Source: Acorus gramineus (lineage: Eukaryota; Streptophyta; Magnoliopsida; Acorales; Acoraceae). Taken from it: a stretch of 64,000 nt of DNA. Shown here one piece after another: positions 11,669 through 24,540 of this stretch (within the stretch, counting starts at the first letter, position 1; the number at the start of each line of letters is the position of its first letter). The DNA lies in assembly GCA_030737835.1 (NCBI GenBank), contig JAUJYN010000034.1, positions 372,001 through 436,000 on the forward strand, written 5' to 3'. The notes beneath the pieces are model-generated. The model saw only the letters and a list, made by a program, of their open reading frames with translations, was not told the origin of the DNA and searched no databases. Both the position numbers and the translations under genes were made by a program.

Positions 11669-14600
11669 TGTCACGCCCCAGGGCGGCGGTCCCCGAGACG
11701 TGGCAATAATAAAATATCAGCTATCAATACCTGAGGTCAATAAAGACTCCAACAACAACACACAAGGTGGCAAAGCAAAGATAGTGATAACTGACTGAAA
11801 AGCGGAAGCATAATATATAACAATGTCTGTAAACCAAAAACATTATTACAGACTCGAATACACAATCACTATCCTGTGAGAGCCAAGTCTAGACCAAATA
11901 AAATACAACCTGTGCCACATGCACGATTTACAATACATACAATGACTCTAGGACTGCTGACAGCCTCGCACTCGCCACCCGCCGGAAGAACGCTCCACGC
12001 CCATAAGACCACGCCACAGGAAAGCTCCAACTCCATGCCCGACACTGCCCTGAAAAGAAATAGTATGCGAGGGGTGAGCTACAAGCTCAGTGAGTGGCTG
12101 GAAACCAATCACCATACAACAGTTCAATACATAAACAATTCCCTTTCAAGATAAACATGGGTGGAAACCCATGGATAACAGGGTCACGCGGCGGCGCGAC
12201 CAACCTCACCCTCACCCTCACTCCCAGAGGGAGACTCTTGGGACTTTTGGGGAGAGACCATACCGTTGGTCGAGGAGACCCGGGATTACTGGTCCACACA
12301 ACACTACTAGATCACAAACCTCACCCTCACCCTCACTCCCGGAGGGAGACTCTTGGGACTTTTGGAGAGAGACCATACCGTTGGTCGAGGAGACCCGGGA
12401 TTACTGGCCTACGCAACACTATCGGATCATCTACATCGAGATAACTACCCAACGATGTCTTTGAACATCGATACGCAACCGGACCCAACAACTATGGGAA
12501 CGGACGAACAACGAATGGGTCACGAGGCGACGTGTCTTCACCTCATCCTCACTCTCGCTCCCGGAGGGAGACTCTTGGGACTTTTGGAAGAGACATAGAC
12601 TGCTCTACACCCTTGATCCACCGATAGCCCTTTCCCCACGTAGTCTCTACCTGGTATACTCCCACGATCAGTATGCTTCCGAACACATCGGTGGTACCTA
12701 CGGATGGGAGCCCTCTGTCAGGACAGCTTTTCCAATGCCGGGGAGTTCCTACATCGGATCCAACGAAGGGGAGAACGATTCCATGCTCGCAATATCATTT
12801 GTTAGCCTTCTCCTGGATAGCCTTTACCTGGTACACTCCCATGATCAGTACGCTCCTGAACGCATCGGTGGTACCTACGGATGGGAGTCCTCTGTCAGGA
12901 CAGCTACAACCCGGGCCTCTTCAACACAGACGACATTGGGAGTAAACATTCCATGTTCGCAAAGCGAACCCAATGGAAAAACACTACACTCGATAATCAC
13001 ATATCGATGATAGCGAACACTATTGTACTCCCACACGGTTGCGTCGCTCGGACACAGGGGGGGTGTCACGCCCCAACTACCGGCTTAACAATCCGATAAG
13101 ATAATGAATTCTCCTGAATTCCCAACTAGTGCATCGCTCGGATGCACGGGGCGATTACATCGCTAGCGCTCTAACTAATAAGGTACAACCCGACAACGGG
13201 TCATACCCACGCCTATCCCAGATAGGCCTATCAGTTTTTAACATGCGCATATAAATATATCCAGGAGAATTTTATATCTAGCTATGTGCATGAACCATAT
13301 GCACAATCATCTAATAATTATAGGGACACTCCCTAACATGGATTTACATCATAATAAATTATACAACAAGCATACATGGTCATTAATCACATAAACATAC
13401 AAAATATACTCTAACATGCGTTGGATATCGCCAACTTAAAAGAAGCGCGATCTCGCACACTAACAGGTGCATGCCAATATTCCAAACGAACCTGAGTCGA
13501 GTAGGAAATCGCATCTACTTACTCAGTTCGTTCAGAGGGAGAGGGCGAGAGAGATCATCATCTCATGAAACTGGTCATAGCTTTGCCCCATTAGCATGGG
13601 CGCAACAACTACACCACGCCCTCGAGTCTTATCGCAAGGGAATATTAGGCAGGTGCCTGTTATTAACCCAGACTTAATCATGCTGGATATCCCAATTAAT
13701 ATGGTGGGAGTAGTATTACAATACTACCTAAGGCATGCCATATTCTATACATCCATACACATTACACAAATACATGCCCATACTAGAGGGGCTCACGCAA
13801 CACAATCATTCATACATGAATACAATACATGTATATAAGCCTAGCATGCAAGATATCTACATATTATAGCTTAAACATGGCCATACTACTTATCTACACA
13901 AGTAGTATAGCTAGGGGGCCCCATCGATGCGCGACGCGCGTCTACGCGCGTCGAGCGCATCCCGAGAGGGGGGGGGGGGGGGATTGGATCGAACCACTCA
14001 CCGCAACCCGGGACCTCGCGCATCCCATCCGATGAGATCTGCAAGGTAAGGGCATCAAATTTGGTGAGTAACATCACAATTTAACACTTAGAAATCACTA
14101 GAATTACCAAAGACTTAGACATGCACGCATACGGGCTCGAACGCATGCGAGCAAGCGCGTACACACGCATGCTCGGGTGCCCCAACACCTACCCGAGACC
14201 CTGGGCAGCCCCGCGCATGCCCCAGCATGCGCACGCACGTGCACGCACGCGCGCGCACTGGCACCCAGCCGCGCGCCCAGACCCGCCCAGGCACACTGCC
14301 CCTCGCGCGCGCACGCCCTGGGTGCACTGCGCGGGCTGCTAGCGCCCGCGCGCACCCGCACTTCCGCGCGCAAGCGCACGCGCCCGCCTGCGCCTGCCAG
14401 CGCCCCTCTGCGCGCACGCGCGCGGACAGACCCGCGCGCGCGCCCAGCACTCCCCAACCCTCCCCCCCTTGCCCCCATATGCACCCAACTCAAAACACCT
14501 CACATGCATGCCCTCCCAAACACCCTAACATGCATAAAAACCAATAAAGAAGAGGGAAAACTCACCAAAAGAGAGGGGGAGGGAAGGGGGAGATGTAGGG

Positions 14601-15465
14601 GCTCCCAAGCGCACCCTTGACCACCTCGACCGCCACCACCTCTACCACCACCTCCATCTTTGCTTCTCTTCTTCATGGCTGAACCAAAGGGGAGGGAAAG
14701 AAAATTAGGGGATCCACCATGGGAGGAGGAGAGGGAGGAGGAACAATCAACACTAGCACACACACTCACCTTGCTTGCACTTGCACCTCCTCTTCTTGCT
14801 CCATCTTTTCTCTTAGGCATTTCATCAAACACATGGGGGGGAATGTGTGAAAGAGAGAAAGAGAGGCAAGAGAGGTAGACGTGGGGAGTGGGAGAGAGAG
14901 AGAGAGAGATTTTTTTGGGCCAATAAATAGCCAAAAGAGGGATACAAATGACCAATTCGTCCCTGACTAGAAATTCTGTACATGCTTCACTAGAACAGCC
15001 ATAACTTCCTTAATATAGCTCCGAATTACACAATTCAAAGTCCACTGGAAAGCCAAGAAGATTATCTACAACTTTCATGTTTATGCCAAGATCAAATAAT
15101 CCCTCCAGCTATTCCGAAATGTGAGCTAAACATTAAACAGGGCTGCTGCCAGAATTTTTCATCCCCGAGGTATACTTGGAAAAATACCCATAACTTTTAC
15201 TACATGAATTCAGTTGATCTAATTCCACTTTTGTACGAAAGCTAACTCAAAACTGAGCATCTCATGATAAAATCATATTTAAACCTCTTCATCTTGGATT
15301 TTAACAAAATTAAATCCAAATACCAAATCGGAAATACATAACTTCTAGGAGAAAATTTTGTAACTAAATTTTCAATCAGAGCACTCCAACTCCTGCAGGT
15401 GGCTAAAAGCCAAAATTTTAGCGACTCCGATCGAAAATAAGGCTCCAAATGACATAGGCATAACA
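11669..15465 (-). mobile_element. E3 solo LTR (subtype I) inside E4 LTR
   Basis: Runs from TGTCACGCCCC to GGCATAACA, 3,797 bp, with perfect 5-bp target duplications CAGTG at 11664-11668 and 15466-15470. Joining the two flanks gives the unbroken host motif seen in other LTRs (ACAGT followed by CGAGGGGTGAGC). Contains tandem CCTCACCCTCAC repeats (12204-12350), two GGGAGCCCTCTGTC modules, the hairpin (about 13925-13962) and a CG-dense block (14120-14450). One internal deletion is marked by an LTR-terminus-like string near 13063. Confidence 0.9.
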
Positions 15466-16655
15466 CAGTGCACGAGGGGTGAGCTACAAGCTCAGTGAGT
15501 GGCTGGAAACCAAACACCATCACAACAATTCAATACTAAGGCAATTTCCTTTCAAGGAAAAACATGGGAAGAAACTTAAAGGATAATAAGGTCACGCATG
15601 CCTCGCCCTCCCCCTCACTCCCGGAGGGAGACTCGGGGAGGAACAACTGTTAACCATAACACATGGTGTTACTGGATAACGAGATATAACAAGTCCATCC
15701 TCTACGCGGTAGAGATACACTACGATACCTCAAGCGTTAGGAGTAACATACCCAGAGTATACTCGATTGGTATAAGAGTCACATGACTACATGACTTCAA
15801 CTCACCCTCACCCTCACCCCAAAGGGTGACACGAGACTGTTGAGAGAAATTCGTCTACTCTTCACCCTTCGTCATCTGGTAGCCCTCTCCCGGGTAACCT
15901 CTATCTGGTATACTCCCACGATTAAGACATCTGCCGAACGCGTCGGTAGTACCTACAGGTGGGAGTCCTTTGTCAGGACAGCTTCAATACCAGATAGCTT
16001 CGACACGAATCCGATGAAGGGGAGAACGACTCCACGCTTGCAATATCATTCGATAGCCCTCTCCCGGGTAGCCTCTACCTGGTATACTCCCATGATCAGT
16101 ACATCTTGTCGCATGCATCGATAGTACCTATAGGTGAGGGCCCTCTGTTAGGATATCTACAGAGGCGCTTCAACACGGACGATATTGGGAGGAAACATTC
16201 CATGTTCGCAATGCAAACCCAATGGATAAACAACTACTCTCGGTAATCACCTACCGATGCTATCGAATACACATGAACTCCCACACAGATGCGTTGCTCG
16301 GACGCAGGGGGTTACCTCGACTCTCAAACCAAAAATAAGTCAAAGGCATAACCCAATGAGCGGTTCATACATGCGCCTAGCATGGGTAAACCTAGCTTAA
16401 TGCCATAACCACCGGCTAAAAGAAATCGATATGACAATGAATTCTCCTGAATTCCAATCGAGTGCATCACTTGGATACAAGGGGGCGATTACATCGCTAG
16501 CGCTCTAACTAATAAGGTACGACCTAATAGCGGGTCATACCCACGCCTATTACAGATAGGCCCAATTAGTCTAACATGCGCATAATCATATAATAGCAGA
16601 ATTCTACCGCAGTTATGTACATGAACCACATGCACGATTAGTCTAATACGCCTAT
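15466..16655 (-). mobile_element. E4 LTR (subtype I), main fragment
   Basis: Resumes after E3 with CGAGGGGTGAGCTACAAGC and follows the subtype I order through the TACGGATGGGAGCC-type modules (15850-16180) to CATGCACGATTAGTC near 16650. It then stops well before the hairpin and CG-dense block. The right boundary is a junction with sequence that belongs to element B. Confidence 0.75.
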
Positions 16656-16784
16656 TACAACGGCTCACAATCACACCACACACACACAACCACCACTTCA
16701 CCACCATCTCCTTCACTTCTTCACAGCAGACCTTCTTCATGGCTTCACCTTTTGTACTTCCCCTTCTTCTCTTCTTCTCCTCTT
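16656..16784. other. Junction segment: CA tract and B-type pyrimidine tract
   Basis: 16656-16730 is CA/CT-rich with a short (CA)n run and matches nothing else in the window. 16731-16784 is nearly identical to 32563-32616, the end of element B's interior just before its 3' LTR. The left B LTR is therefore preceded by the tail of a B interior, as in a tandem arrangement sharing an LTR, or the B LTR begins earlier than its TG. Confidence 0.6.
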
Positions 16785-18261
16785 TGTAGATACCCCATTT
16801 TGACCGGTTCAGGATCCAATTTAAATATTCCAGAAGATATCCAAATTAGTCCAATACTTGTCCCAAATACATTTTTTTAGAAAAATTAAACACTACATAC
16901 TACATCCAAATATATCATGCATTTACATACATTAACTGTCTTATTCACTCTATCCCACACCTCACTCTTACACTACCCATGTCCAACTTCTCATGCACAC
17001 TTACCAGATCACCAACCAGGCACGCCACCCACCCAAACTTTAATTACAACCTAGCTACATCAAATCATAATACATACATGCACGATCACCATGCATGCAA
17101 CACTCAAACTCTTAGTAATACCTATGTCCATTAGTTCTCATGTCTCTCCCCATGCATCACTTCCATGAGTACACAAAAATGGTTATGCATGAGGTGAAAA
17201 ATCAAACAGATGTTTGATTTGAGACGGGATGGGATGCTATTTAAAATGTTTTCTTAGGGGCTAAGGAAAGGAGGGAGTGGTTGGGCTCAATTAGAAGTAC
17301 AAGGGACAAAAAAGGAGAAGTGATGGGCATTATACGGTTTTCATTAGAGGGAGAAGGGGTAAAAAACAATGGACATTTGGTTGTTTTCAAGAGGCTATAA
17401 AAGGAGGGGGTGGTCGGCTGTTTTAGGGGAGGGAGTTTTTGGGGCTGTTTTGCAAGGAATTAAAACAGAGATGGATCCAGGGCTGTTTGGAAAAACAAAA
17501 AGAAAAAGAGAGGAGGAGAGCTTCTTTGGTTATTTCGGCTGTTTTAATAGAACAAGTCAGTGAAGTTTTTTTTGGTTTTGAGTGAGGGAGAGAGAGAGAG
17601 TGAGTGCGAGAGAGATAACCTGAGTGAGAGAGAGAGAGAGAGGCCTGAGAGTGAGTTGAGTACATAACACAGAGAAGAAGAAGAGGAGAACGGGGTCGAG
17701 CTGTTTTGGCCAGGCTCAAAACAGTGCTTTCTCTTTGTTATTTATTTATTTTTATTTTGTTATTTACTTTAAGTTCATTTACATTATCTAGTTAGTGCAT
17801 CAATCCCAACCCATTTTTATTGCATTTTAAAGGGGTAAATCTTTTGGGGAGGGGTTAGTAAAACATTGCTAGTCCCCTCCCCAAACCAACCAATGTGGTG
17901 CGTTGTAAGATTCGCATTTTAGTTTATTTTATTTTTTATTTTAGAATAATTTATTACACTTTTGTTCTAACCGGATCTTAATCATTTTGTGCGAGGAACC
18001 TGATTTCACTGCGTTGCGTGGCCGGCTGCGTTAACGTGAAGAGAATCCACAATTTTTTGGTACAGGCGAGTAACATAAGAACATCCTCTTTTCTTGCTTT
18101 TGAGAAAAAGCAAGTGGCGATCACATTAGCGTCCTTGAGAGCAATCGAGCGAGCTTGGACGATCCTTCAGACGGTAATCCGGTATGTCGTGTACGAACCA
18201 GAACCAATTTTGAAAGAATCGGATTAACGATCAGACACCGTGTCAAAATCCAGTACCGATA
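16785..18261 (+). mobile_element. Element B 5' LTR (Tat/Ogre-like)
   Basis: Starts TGTAGATACCCCATTTTGACC, ends near CAGTACCGATA, and is followed by a primer-site-like motif. It is 1,477 bp against 1,485 bp for the 3' LTR once the E8 insertion is removed. The copies look roughly 95% alike by eye, so B is moderately young. It holds a TATA box at 17396, GA-rich repeats at 17580-17645 and a CTTGCTTTTG...AAAAGCAAG hairpin near 18095-18115. The last 200 bp resemble the LTR end of element C, so B and C are related. Confidence 0.85.
17396..17403 (+). promoter_or_regulatory. TATA box in B 5' LTR
   Basis: TATAAAAG in the context GAGGCTATAAAAGGAGG, conserved in the 3' LTR at 36623-36630 and in the related LTR of C at 37853-37860. 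Position and conservation fit the RNA polymerase II promoter of the LTR; the start site lies a few tens of bases downstream. Confidence 0.75.
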
Positions 18262-18264
18262 GTT

Positions 18265-18282
18265 TGGCGATCACGGTGGGAC
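18265..18282 (+). other. Primer-site-like motif of element B
   Basis: TGGCGATCACGGTGGGAC lies three bases after the LTR end. The same 18-mer stands at the same place in element C (39533-39550). This marks it as the shared primer binding site of the B/C group. I could not assign the tRNA from memory. Confidence 0.75.
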
Positions 18283-18857
18283 ATCTTTTGTGAAGCTCAG
18301 TACAGGTATCCTCGCACATTTTGACTAAGGTCCAGTTAGAAATAGTATAATTTTTATTTTTTAATTACATATAAATTTTTTTTTTTTACAAAAAAAAAAA
18401 AAAACGGATCATAATAACAATGCGATTTACATGAACAGTGGCATGCATATTTCACTTGAACAAAATGTTGTTGCTGTTATGAGAGGGGAAATGATTGTTT
18501 GACTTGGCTTCTAAAAAAAAAAAAAAAGGGTTGACTCTATTTTCTCATTAAAAAAAATAATCATAAAAACACGGTACCTGTGTTTTGTCAAATATCATAC
18601 ATTTACATGGGTTGACTCTGTTGACATAAAACAATGGGCTGAGTTAGTCGGCTTGAAGTCATTAATCCTCTTTTTCAAAATACTTGGTTTGGTCCCTGCT
18701 ATAAAAAAAAAAAAAAATTCTTTTAAGCAATCTTCCAAGTTCTTCATGGTAGTTCCATTAATTTGAATTGTATATATCTGTTTTATGCTAAGTTAGTTTT
18801 TGTTGTGTATATATTTGTTTTCTTTTATTTATAAATTGAGAAAATCCAAAAAAAAAA
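18283..18857 (+). other. Element B untranslated leader
   Basis: A/T-rich leader with several poly-A and poly-T runs (for example about 18370-18400 and 18515-18528). No coding signal seen. Confidence 0.6.
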
Positions 18858-21062
18858 ATGTCTTATTTCCATGGTGATGTGGCTCAATTTGATCAGAACC
18901 CACATAAATCAGAACCCTAGACAAGAGTCTGTTCCATCATCTTCCTATCAGTGCAGGGTTCCCATCCATCATGCCCCATTCATTAGCCCGCATTCCTCGA
19001 GGGTTAATCAAACCCTAGGGGAAGTCATAAGGCAAAGGGTTTCTGAGATCATGTACCCTGTCCCTACTAATTCCCATTGGAGAAACCACTGCTAATTTGA
19101 TGCCATCAAACTTCCTCTGAATTTTCGAGCTCCCAAGTTTAGGAAGTATAGTGGTAGAGGTTATCCGCATCATCATATCAATGCATTTTATCTTGATGCA
19201 TGTCCCTTCTCTGACGATGAAGCCATGCTCATCTATCTATTTCCATTGTCATTGGAGGGGATTGCCTTGCAATGGTTTACCTCCCTTTCTCGAAATGATC
19301 TCAAATCTTTCCCCATCATAGTCCAAAATTTTGTCAATCGGTTTAGTTTCCAAGCTAGGTGTGCTCCCTCCCCAGCAGACCTTGTTGCTGAAAAGATGCA
19401 ACTAGGGGAGGACTTCGTTCAATTTTTCGATCGATGGAGAGATATGGCCACCCGATCTGGAATCTCTTTGCTTGAGTCCCAACAGGTTGACATGATCATC
19501 ATGAATTCTTGTGGGGACATCAAAAAGGCGTTAAGTCTTTGTGACTGTAACACATTTGATAAACTATTTGATCGTGCTATTGCAATCCAAAGGCATTCAT
19601 TGCTAGCTCCCTCCTATCATATGAATGAAGAAGCATATTTTGGGGCCCCCAATTTTTCAATATCCAGTCCAAGAGAATGTTGAGGTTGTTGAGATGCCCT
19701 CTCTAATTATCAGGCCACCCGATGGAAGTCCTCTCCCGAGATGGCTCCAAGGGCGTGTACGTGAGAGGGACCCCAACATTAGGCTAAGGGACTCTCAGCC
19801 AGATCATTCACCCCATCAACCCTACGCATACACAATCGCTCAACCTGAACCTGTCTTTACCTACCATCAACCCAAACCCCAACCAGAAATCCTATTTGAC
19901 CCAATCCCCCCAATCCCAGCCTATGAACATTCATCCCACCAACCCTATGCATACCCGATTGCTCAACCTGAACCTCTCTTTGCCTACCATCAACCACAAC
20001 CCCAACCAGAAATCTCATTTGACCAAATCCCGTCAAACCCAGCCTATTATCCACAACCCGAACCAGAAATTCCGTCCGACCTAGTCCCCAAAAACCCAGC
20101 CTATGAGTCTCCAATAGTTACAATCATAGAATTTGCAAAGTATCCCAAATGGGACTACGATGATGAAGGGTTTTGTGATGGAGAACTGTTGGAATTTACT
20201 TACCCTACCCCAAGCCCAAGCTATGAGTCTCCAATAGTCGAAATCATGGAATCTGATGAGTGTCCCAAATGGGACTACGATGATGATGAAGAGCTTTGTG
20301 ATGGAGAACTATTAGAACTCATTTACCCTACCCCAACACCACATGAACCCACCATCCGATCCTTCCACCTTGCTGAGTTTGAATGCCCTCTGTCTCCACC
20401 TGCTCAAGATCCAATCATGTCAAAGCCCGTTGAACCCATTCTGACCATCTCAGATGACTCTATACCTTGATTCATCAGATTCTGAGGTTGACCCGGATCC
20501 GATTGAACTAATTGTGCATGTCCTTGAATCAAAGCCTCTCATCTTTAGGAATGTACACTTCAAGGAAGCAGTTGAGCCATCCCAATTGTCAGATCCACTT
20601 GACTTGCCATCCCATCTGTCGGAGGAGCCTTCTCCTCCTAAATCCCCCGCCATATCTAAATTAATCATTCCCTTAATATCCAAATCAAATCTGATCTATA
20701 AGCCCCCGATTGCACCAATTGATGAGTCATCTATCCCACCATCATTAGGGCCTCAGCATCATTTTGTCTAATGTTCTCTTGCACATATTCAGTCAGTCGT
20801 TCCCCCTATAGCTTGCTTTTCCATACCTGCATCTTTGTTGACTTACTCCTCTGTGAGGGAACATTTTCTTTCTATTGAGAATCTATGGCAGATCAGACGC
20901 CACTCGCGTTTCCGACAGCTTTTGATGGACGCTGAGGATCAATGGTGCAAAAGGCATCACACGCGCTTCAAAGTGGAGGAGGATAATCAATGCACCATCA
21001 ATGTTACATCAGACGATTCAAGCGTCGTTCCTCTTAAACTGCTTCAATTTGAGCCTCCATGA
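18858..21062 (+). pseudogene. Element B gag region, broken
   Basis: Gag-type coding fossil from MSYFHGDVAQ to about 21062, with several breaks. The retrotransposon gag core lies about 19225-19680 and shows EGIALQWFTSL and ESQQVDMIIMNS, matching the Tat/Ogre gag layout in which a W-F pair precedes a helix-rich segment. The second half is proline-rich: a roughly 123-bp unit (HQPYAY...QPEP...YHQP) occurs twice at 19803-20048, and a roughly 120-bp acidic unit (CPKWDYDDD, DGELLE) twice at 20101-20340. No zinc knuckle, protease, RT or INT follows, so B is a gag-only, non-autonomous (TR-GAG-like) element. Function as capsid is family knowledge; the repeats are seen directly. Confidence 0.7.
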
Positions 21063-22079
21063 AGGACTTATCATACACCATTATTTTCTAGAGGCCACCC
21101 TCAAACACAGTAGAGTATCTTCCATCTTTCATGTTTATTGTATATAGCATGTTGTCCGTTTACTGCTTTCTTTAAATGAAAAAAAAATCAAATATGTCAA
21201 AATCTAAAAAAATAAAAAAAAAAATAAAAATAAAAATAAAAATAAAAAAAGAAATTTTCAAACACACTTAGTCCAATACTTATATTGAGAAACTTATCTT
21301 CTAGCATGAGAGCACCCCGAGTCCAATACTGGACTGGGGCAATTTTTAATCTCCAATGAATGATTAATTTGGGCATGACTGTCATATCTTGTGAACATTT
21401 ACTCCACTTGTTTGATTATTTCATATTTGCTTAGAATTTTGATAGACCATGTCCAAAAGATTGGTTTTCTTTATCTTGGCTCACATTACCATTCTATTAT
21501 CCACACACATGATTGGCTTAGGATTTAGTCCACTTCAGGAAAGAAAGGCTGCCCACACCATTGGACTGGGGCAATTGTATCTTCCTTCTTTTATTTAAAA
21601 TTTCATTCGTGTTGATTGCGACCTATAAATATGTCTTAGTCCTGGTACATATCCAAAAGAAGCTGGCTCTAGCACTGTTGATGCTTTCAAAAAAAAAAGG
21701 GGAAAAGGGAGGGTAAAAAACAGAAATGCTCCCCGATAAACAAGGCAAGGTTTGCCATTTCAAAAAAATAAACAAAAGAAAAAAAAAAGTAGATGTCCAA
21801 TGCGGGTCTACATCCTTTACCAAAAACAAGAAGAAAGAAGCAGTAAAGAAGAAAGCTAGAGGGACCGAGTGACTTAAAATATGTACTAGGACTGGGTCAT
21901 TTTTTTTTTATGGTTTCAAGAAGACATTACTCTCACCCCCATTCATTCTACTTTTCCTTTTGGAAGAGCCAATTAAACTGAAAATTTGGCAAAGCGGTTG
22001 ATCCATCGTACAGTGAACAATCTCCTAAGTTGACACCATCACACACACCACGTGAGTCATTTTAAAGGTTGTCTAATCC
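21063..22079 (+). other. Element B interior, non-coding part left of L1
   Basis: A/T-rich sequence with poly-A tracts near 21180-21250 and 21690-21790 and no domain I recognise. It ends in AATCC, the target duplication of the L1 solo LTR. Confidence 0.65.
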
Positions 22080-23959
22080 TGTTATGCCTGTCTCATTTTG
22101 AGCCATTTCGGTTAAGCCTTGGTCACATCTGGGTCATTCAGGGCCTTTTTCTTTTTCGATCAAAGTCGCTAAAATTTTGGCTTTTAGCCACCTACGGGAG
22201 TTGGAGTACTCTGATTGAAAATCTAACTACATATTATGGGTCCTGGTACCGTTTTGTACTACCCATAAAAATTTCATCGAATTCCGGTAACGTTTTGAAA
22301 AATATGCAGTTTTGAATCGCATCCGGGTTTGGCCGTTACTGGGTTTCGGTGGGTGAGATATTTTTGAGTGTGTGGTGCTTCTCCGCACGCTTCCCAATAA
22401 AGAAAAAATGTGTGGTTGAGTGAGGGTGAACCTAACCCTAACCTCACCACCACCTTATGGGCACCCCTAGACACTATTTGGGCATGAAAATGACCTTTTT
22501 GCCCTCTCTCTCTCTCCCCTCTCTCCCAATTCGTGGATCTCTCTTTCTCTCCCTCTCTTGGTCTCTTTTTCCCCTCTTTGTGTGTGGAGGAGGAGGAAGA
22601 AGCAAAAGAAGAAGAAGGTGAAGGAGGAAGAGCAAGGTGTGTGTGTGTGAGGGTGCTTTTGTTGTTGTTGTTGATTCTCCTCTCTCTAGCTCCCTTTTAT
22701 GCCCCTTCTTTCATTTTTCAGCCAAGAAGGGCTGGTGGAGAGGCTGTGGAGGTGGTGGTAGTGGTGGTGGTGGTTGAGGTGGTCGCGGGTGCATCGAGGG
22801 CCCCCGAATCTCCCCCTTTCATTCCCCCTCCCTTGGTGAGCTCTTCCCCTTCTTTTCTTTGGTTTTTCATAGGGGTTGTTGGGAAGTCATGCATGCTAGT
22901 TAGTTGGTTTAGGGTGAGTGGGGAGTGTGGGGTAGGGGTTAAAAGGGGTTAAAGGGTGCTGGGTGCGCGCGCAGAAGGGCGCAGGCGGGCGCGCAAGTGG
23001 GCGCGTGCGCGTACGCGCAGGCGCTCGGGTGCGTGCGGAGTGAGCGCGTAGGTTCGAGCGGACGCTGGCAGTGTTATATATGTGTCACTTTTTACCTTCT
23101 GGTCACCGTTGGAGCATTCTGGCAGTTTTTCAGCTTTTTCATTTTTTGATCGGAAGCGCTAAAATTTTGGACTGTTAGCTATCGTCCTGTGTTTAAGGAC
23201 TCCGATTGAAAATCTAACTGCATATTATGTGTCCTGGTGCCATTCCAAGCCAGTCACAAAAAATTCATCGAATTCCGGTAACGTTTCAGAATTTCGCAGT
23301 TCCGAATCGTATCCGGGTTTTGACCGAGCGAGAAGTCATTGGGAGACTTGACTTGGTCAAAGTTGACCTTTGACTTGGTCAAAAGGTTTTGGATTTTAGT
23401 TTGGTTGGGTTGACTAGGGTCAAAGTGCACTTAGACCCACCTAAACCTAATCTAACCTAGCTTAACCTAATCTAATTTCAAGTGGTGAGTGTGTGAGGTG
23501 TGTGTGTGATCCCCTTTAAATCCCACGCCTAGCTTTTGTACCCCCACTATTCATCTTCTTCTCCACTCAAGCCCTCTCCTTATTTCCTTGTTTTGATCTA
23601 GCTAGAGGGGTTAAAATAAAAAACCCTAAGAAGAGAAAAGATAGGTATTGTCCCGATCTATCTTCCGGTGGTCTCGGATTCGAGTTCCCTCTTGTGTGAC
23701 CCCCTCTCATAGCCTCTTTTCTCCCCTGTTTTCAGCCCTTCCTTGGCTGAGTGGAGATCTAGGTGGTGGCGGTCTTGGAGGTGGCGAATCGGTGCGCGAA
23801 GAGCACCCGTTCTTCCTCCTCTTTCCTTCCTCTCCTTGGGTGAGTTTCTTTCCTTCCTTTCCTTGTTTAGATGCTTGATTAGGAGGTGTTTTTGAGTATG
23901 CATGGTTTTCATGGTGGTTTTGGTGGCTGTCGGTGGCTGTTGGTGGCGGTTGGGGTGGT

Positions 23960-24540
23960 TGAGATCGGCTCAGGTGCATGCGGGCAGCGGCGCGCGCAGG
24001 CAGGCAGGCGAAGGCGGGCAGGCGCAGGCAGGCAGGCGCAGGCGGGCGAGCTGCAGGCAGGCGCGCTGGGCGCTTGCTGTCGGGCTCGCTGTGCGCGTGC
24101 GGTCGGGCGCGCTAGGCGCAGTGCACGGCGTGCGCGCGGAGCGCTGCGCAGGGGCGCGTGGCAAGCGGGGGGTGTGCGGGTGCTGCGCAGGGGGCGCAGG
24201 GCGAGCGGGGAGTGCGTGCGGGGCACTGCGCTGGGGCGTAGTGCGGGCGGGTGCGCGTGTGGGGCGCTGCGCTGGGGCGCAGTGCGCGCGGGTGCACCTG
24301 AGGCTGGACGTGCGGTGCGCGCGGGCACGCGCGAGTGTGCGCGCGGCGTGCAGCGGGTCTGGGCGTGGGGGCTGGGCTCGGCAGCCGATTCGGGCATGCG
24401 GGCAGGGGGCTCGGCAGTGTGTCTGGGCGCGCGGGCTGGGGCGCGGCTGTGCGCCCGGGGCGGGTGGCCGTGCGTATGGCTGCCCGGGGGTTCGGGAGTG
24501 AGTCGGGGTGCTCGGGCTCGCGTGCGTACGGGCCGTATGT
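23960..24540 (+). other. CG-dense alternating purine-pyrimidine block (L2 copy)
   Basis: About 580 bp dominated by GCGCGYG, GGCGCRG and similar steps, bounded by A/T-richer LTR. CG dinucleotides remain abundant. Equivalent blocks: 7180-7560, 9880-10390, 14120-14450, 26500-27260, 34850-35250, 43575-43950, 48380-49220, 58020-58340, 60490-61020, 63570-63870. Many internal GCACTGCGC and GCGCAGTGC pairs can fold. All six frames stay open over long stretches, which explains the many Arg/Ala-rich open frames. Confidence 0.8.

Noticed and set aside
22533-22952. 139-codon frame with long Val and Leu runs
   Set aside because: Arises from GTGGTGGTGG and CTCCT simple repeats; stops fall at different places in sister LTRs.
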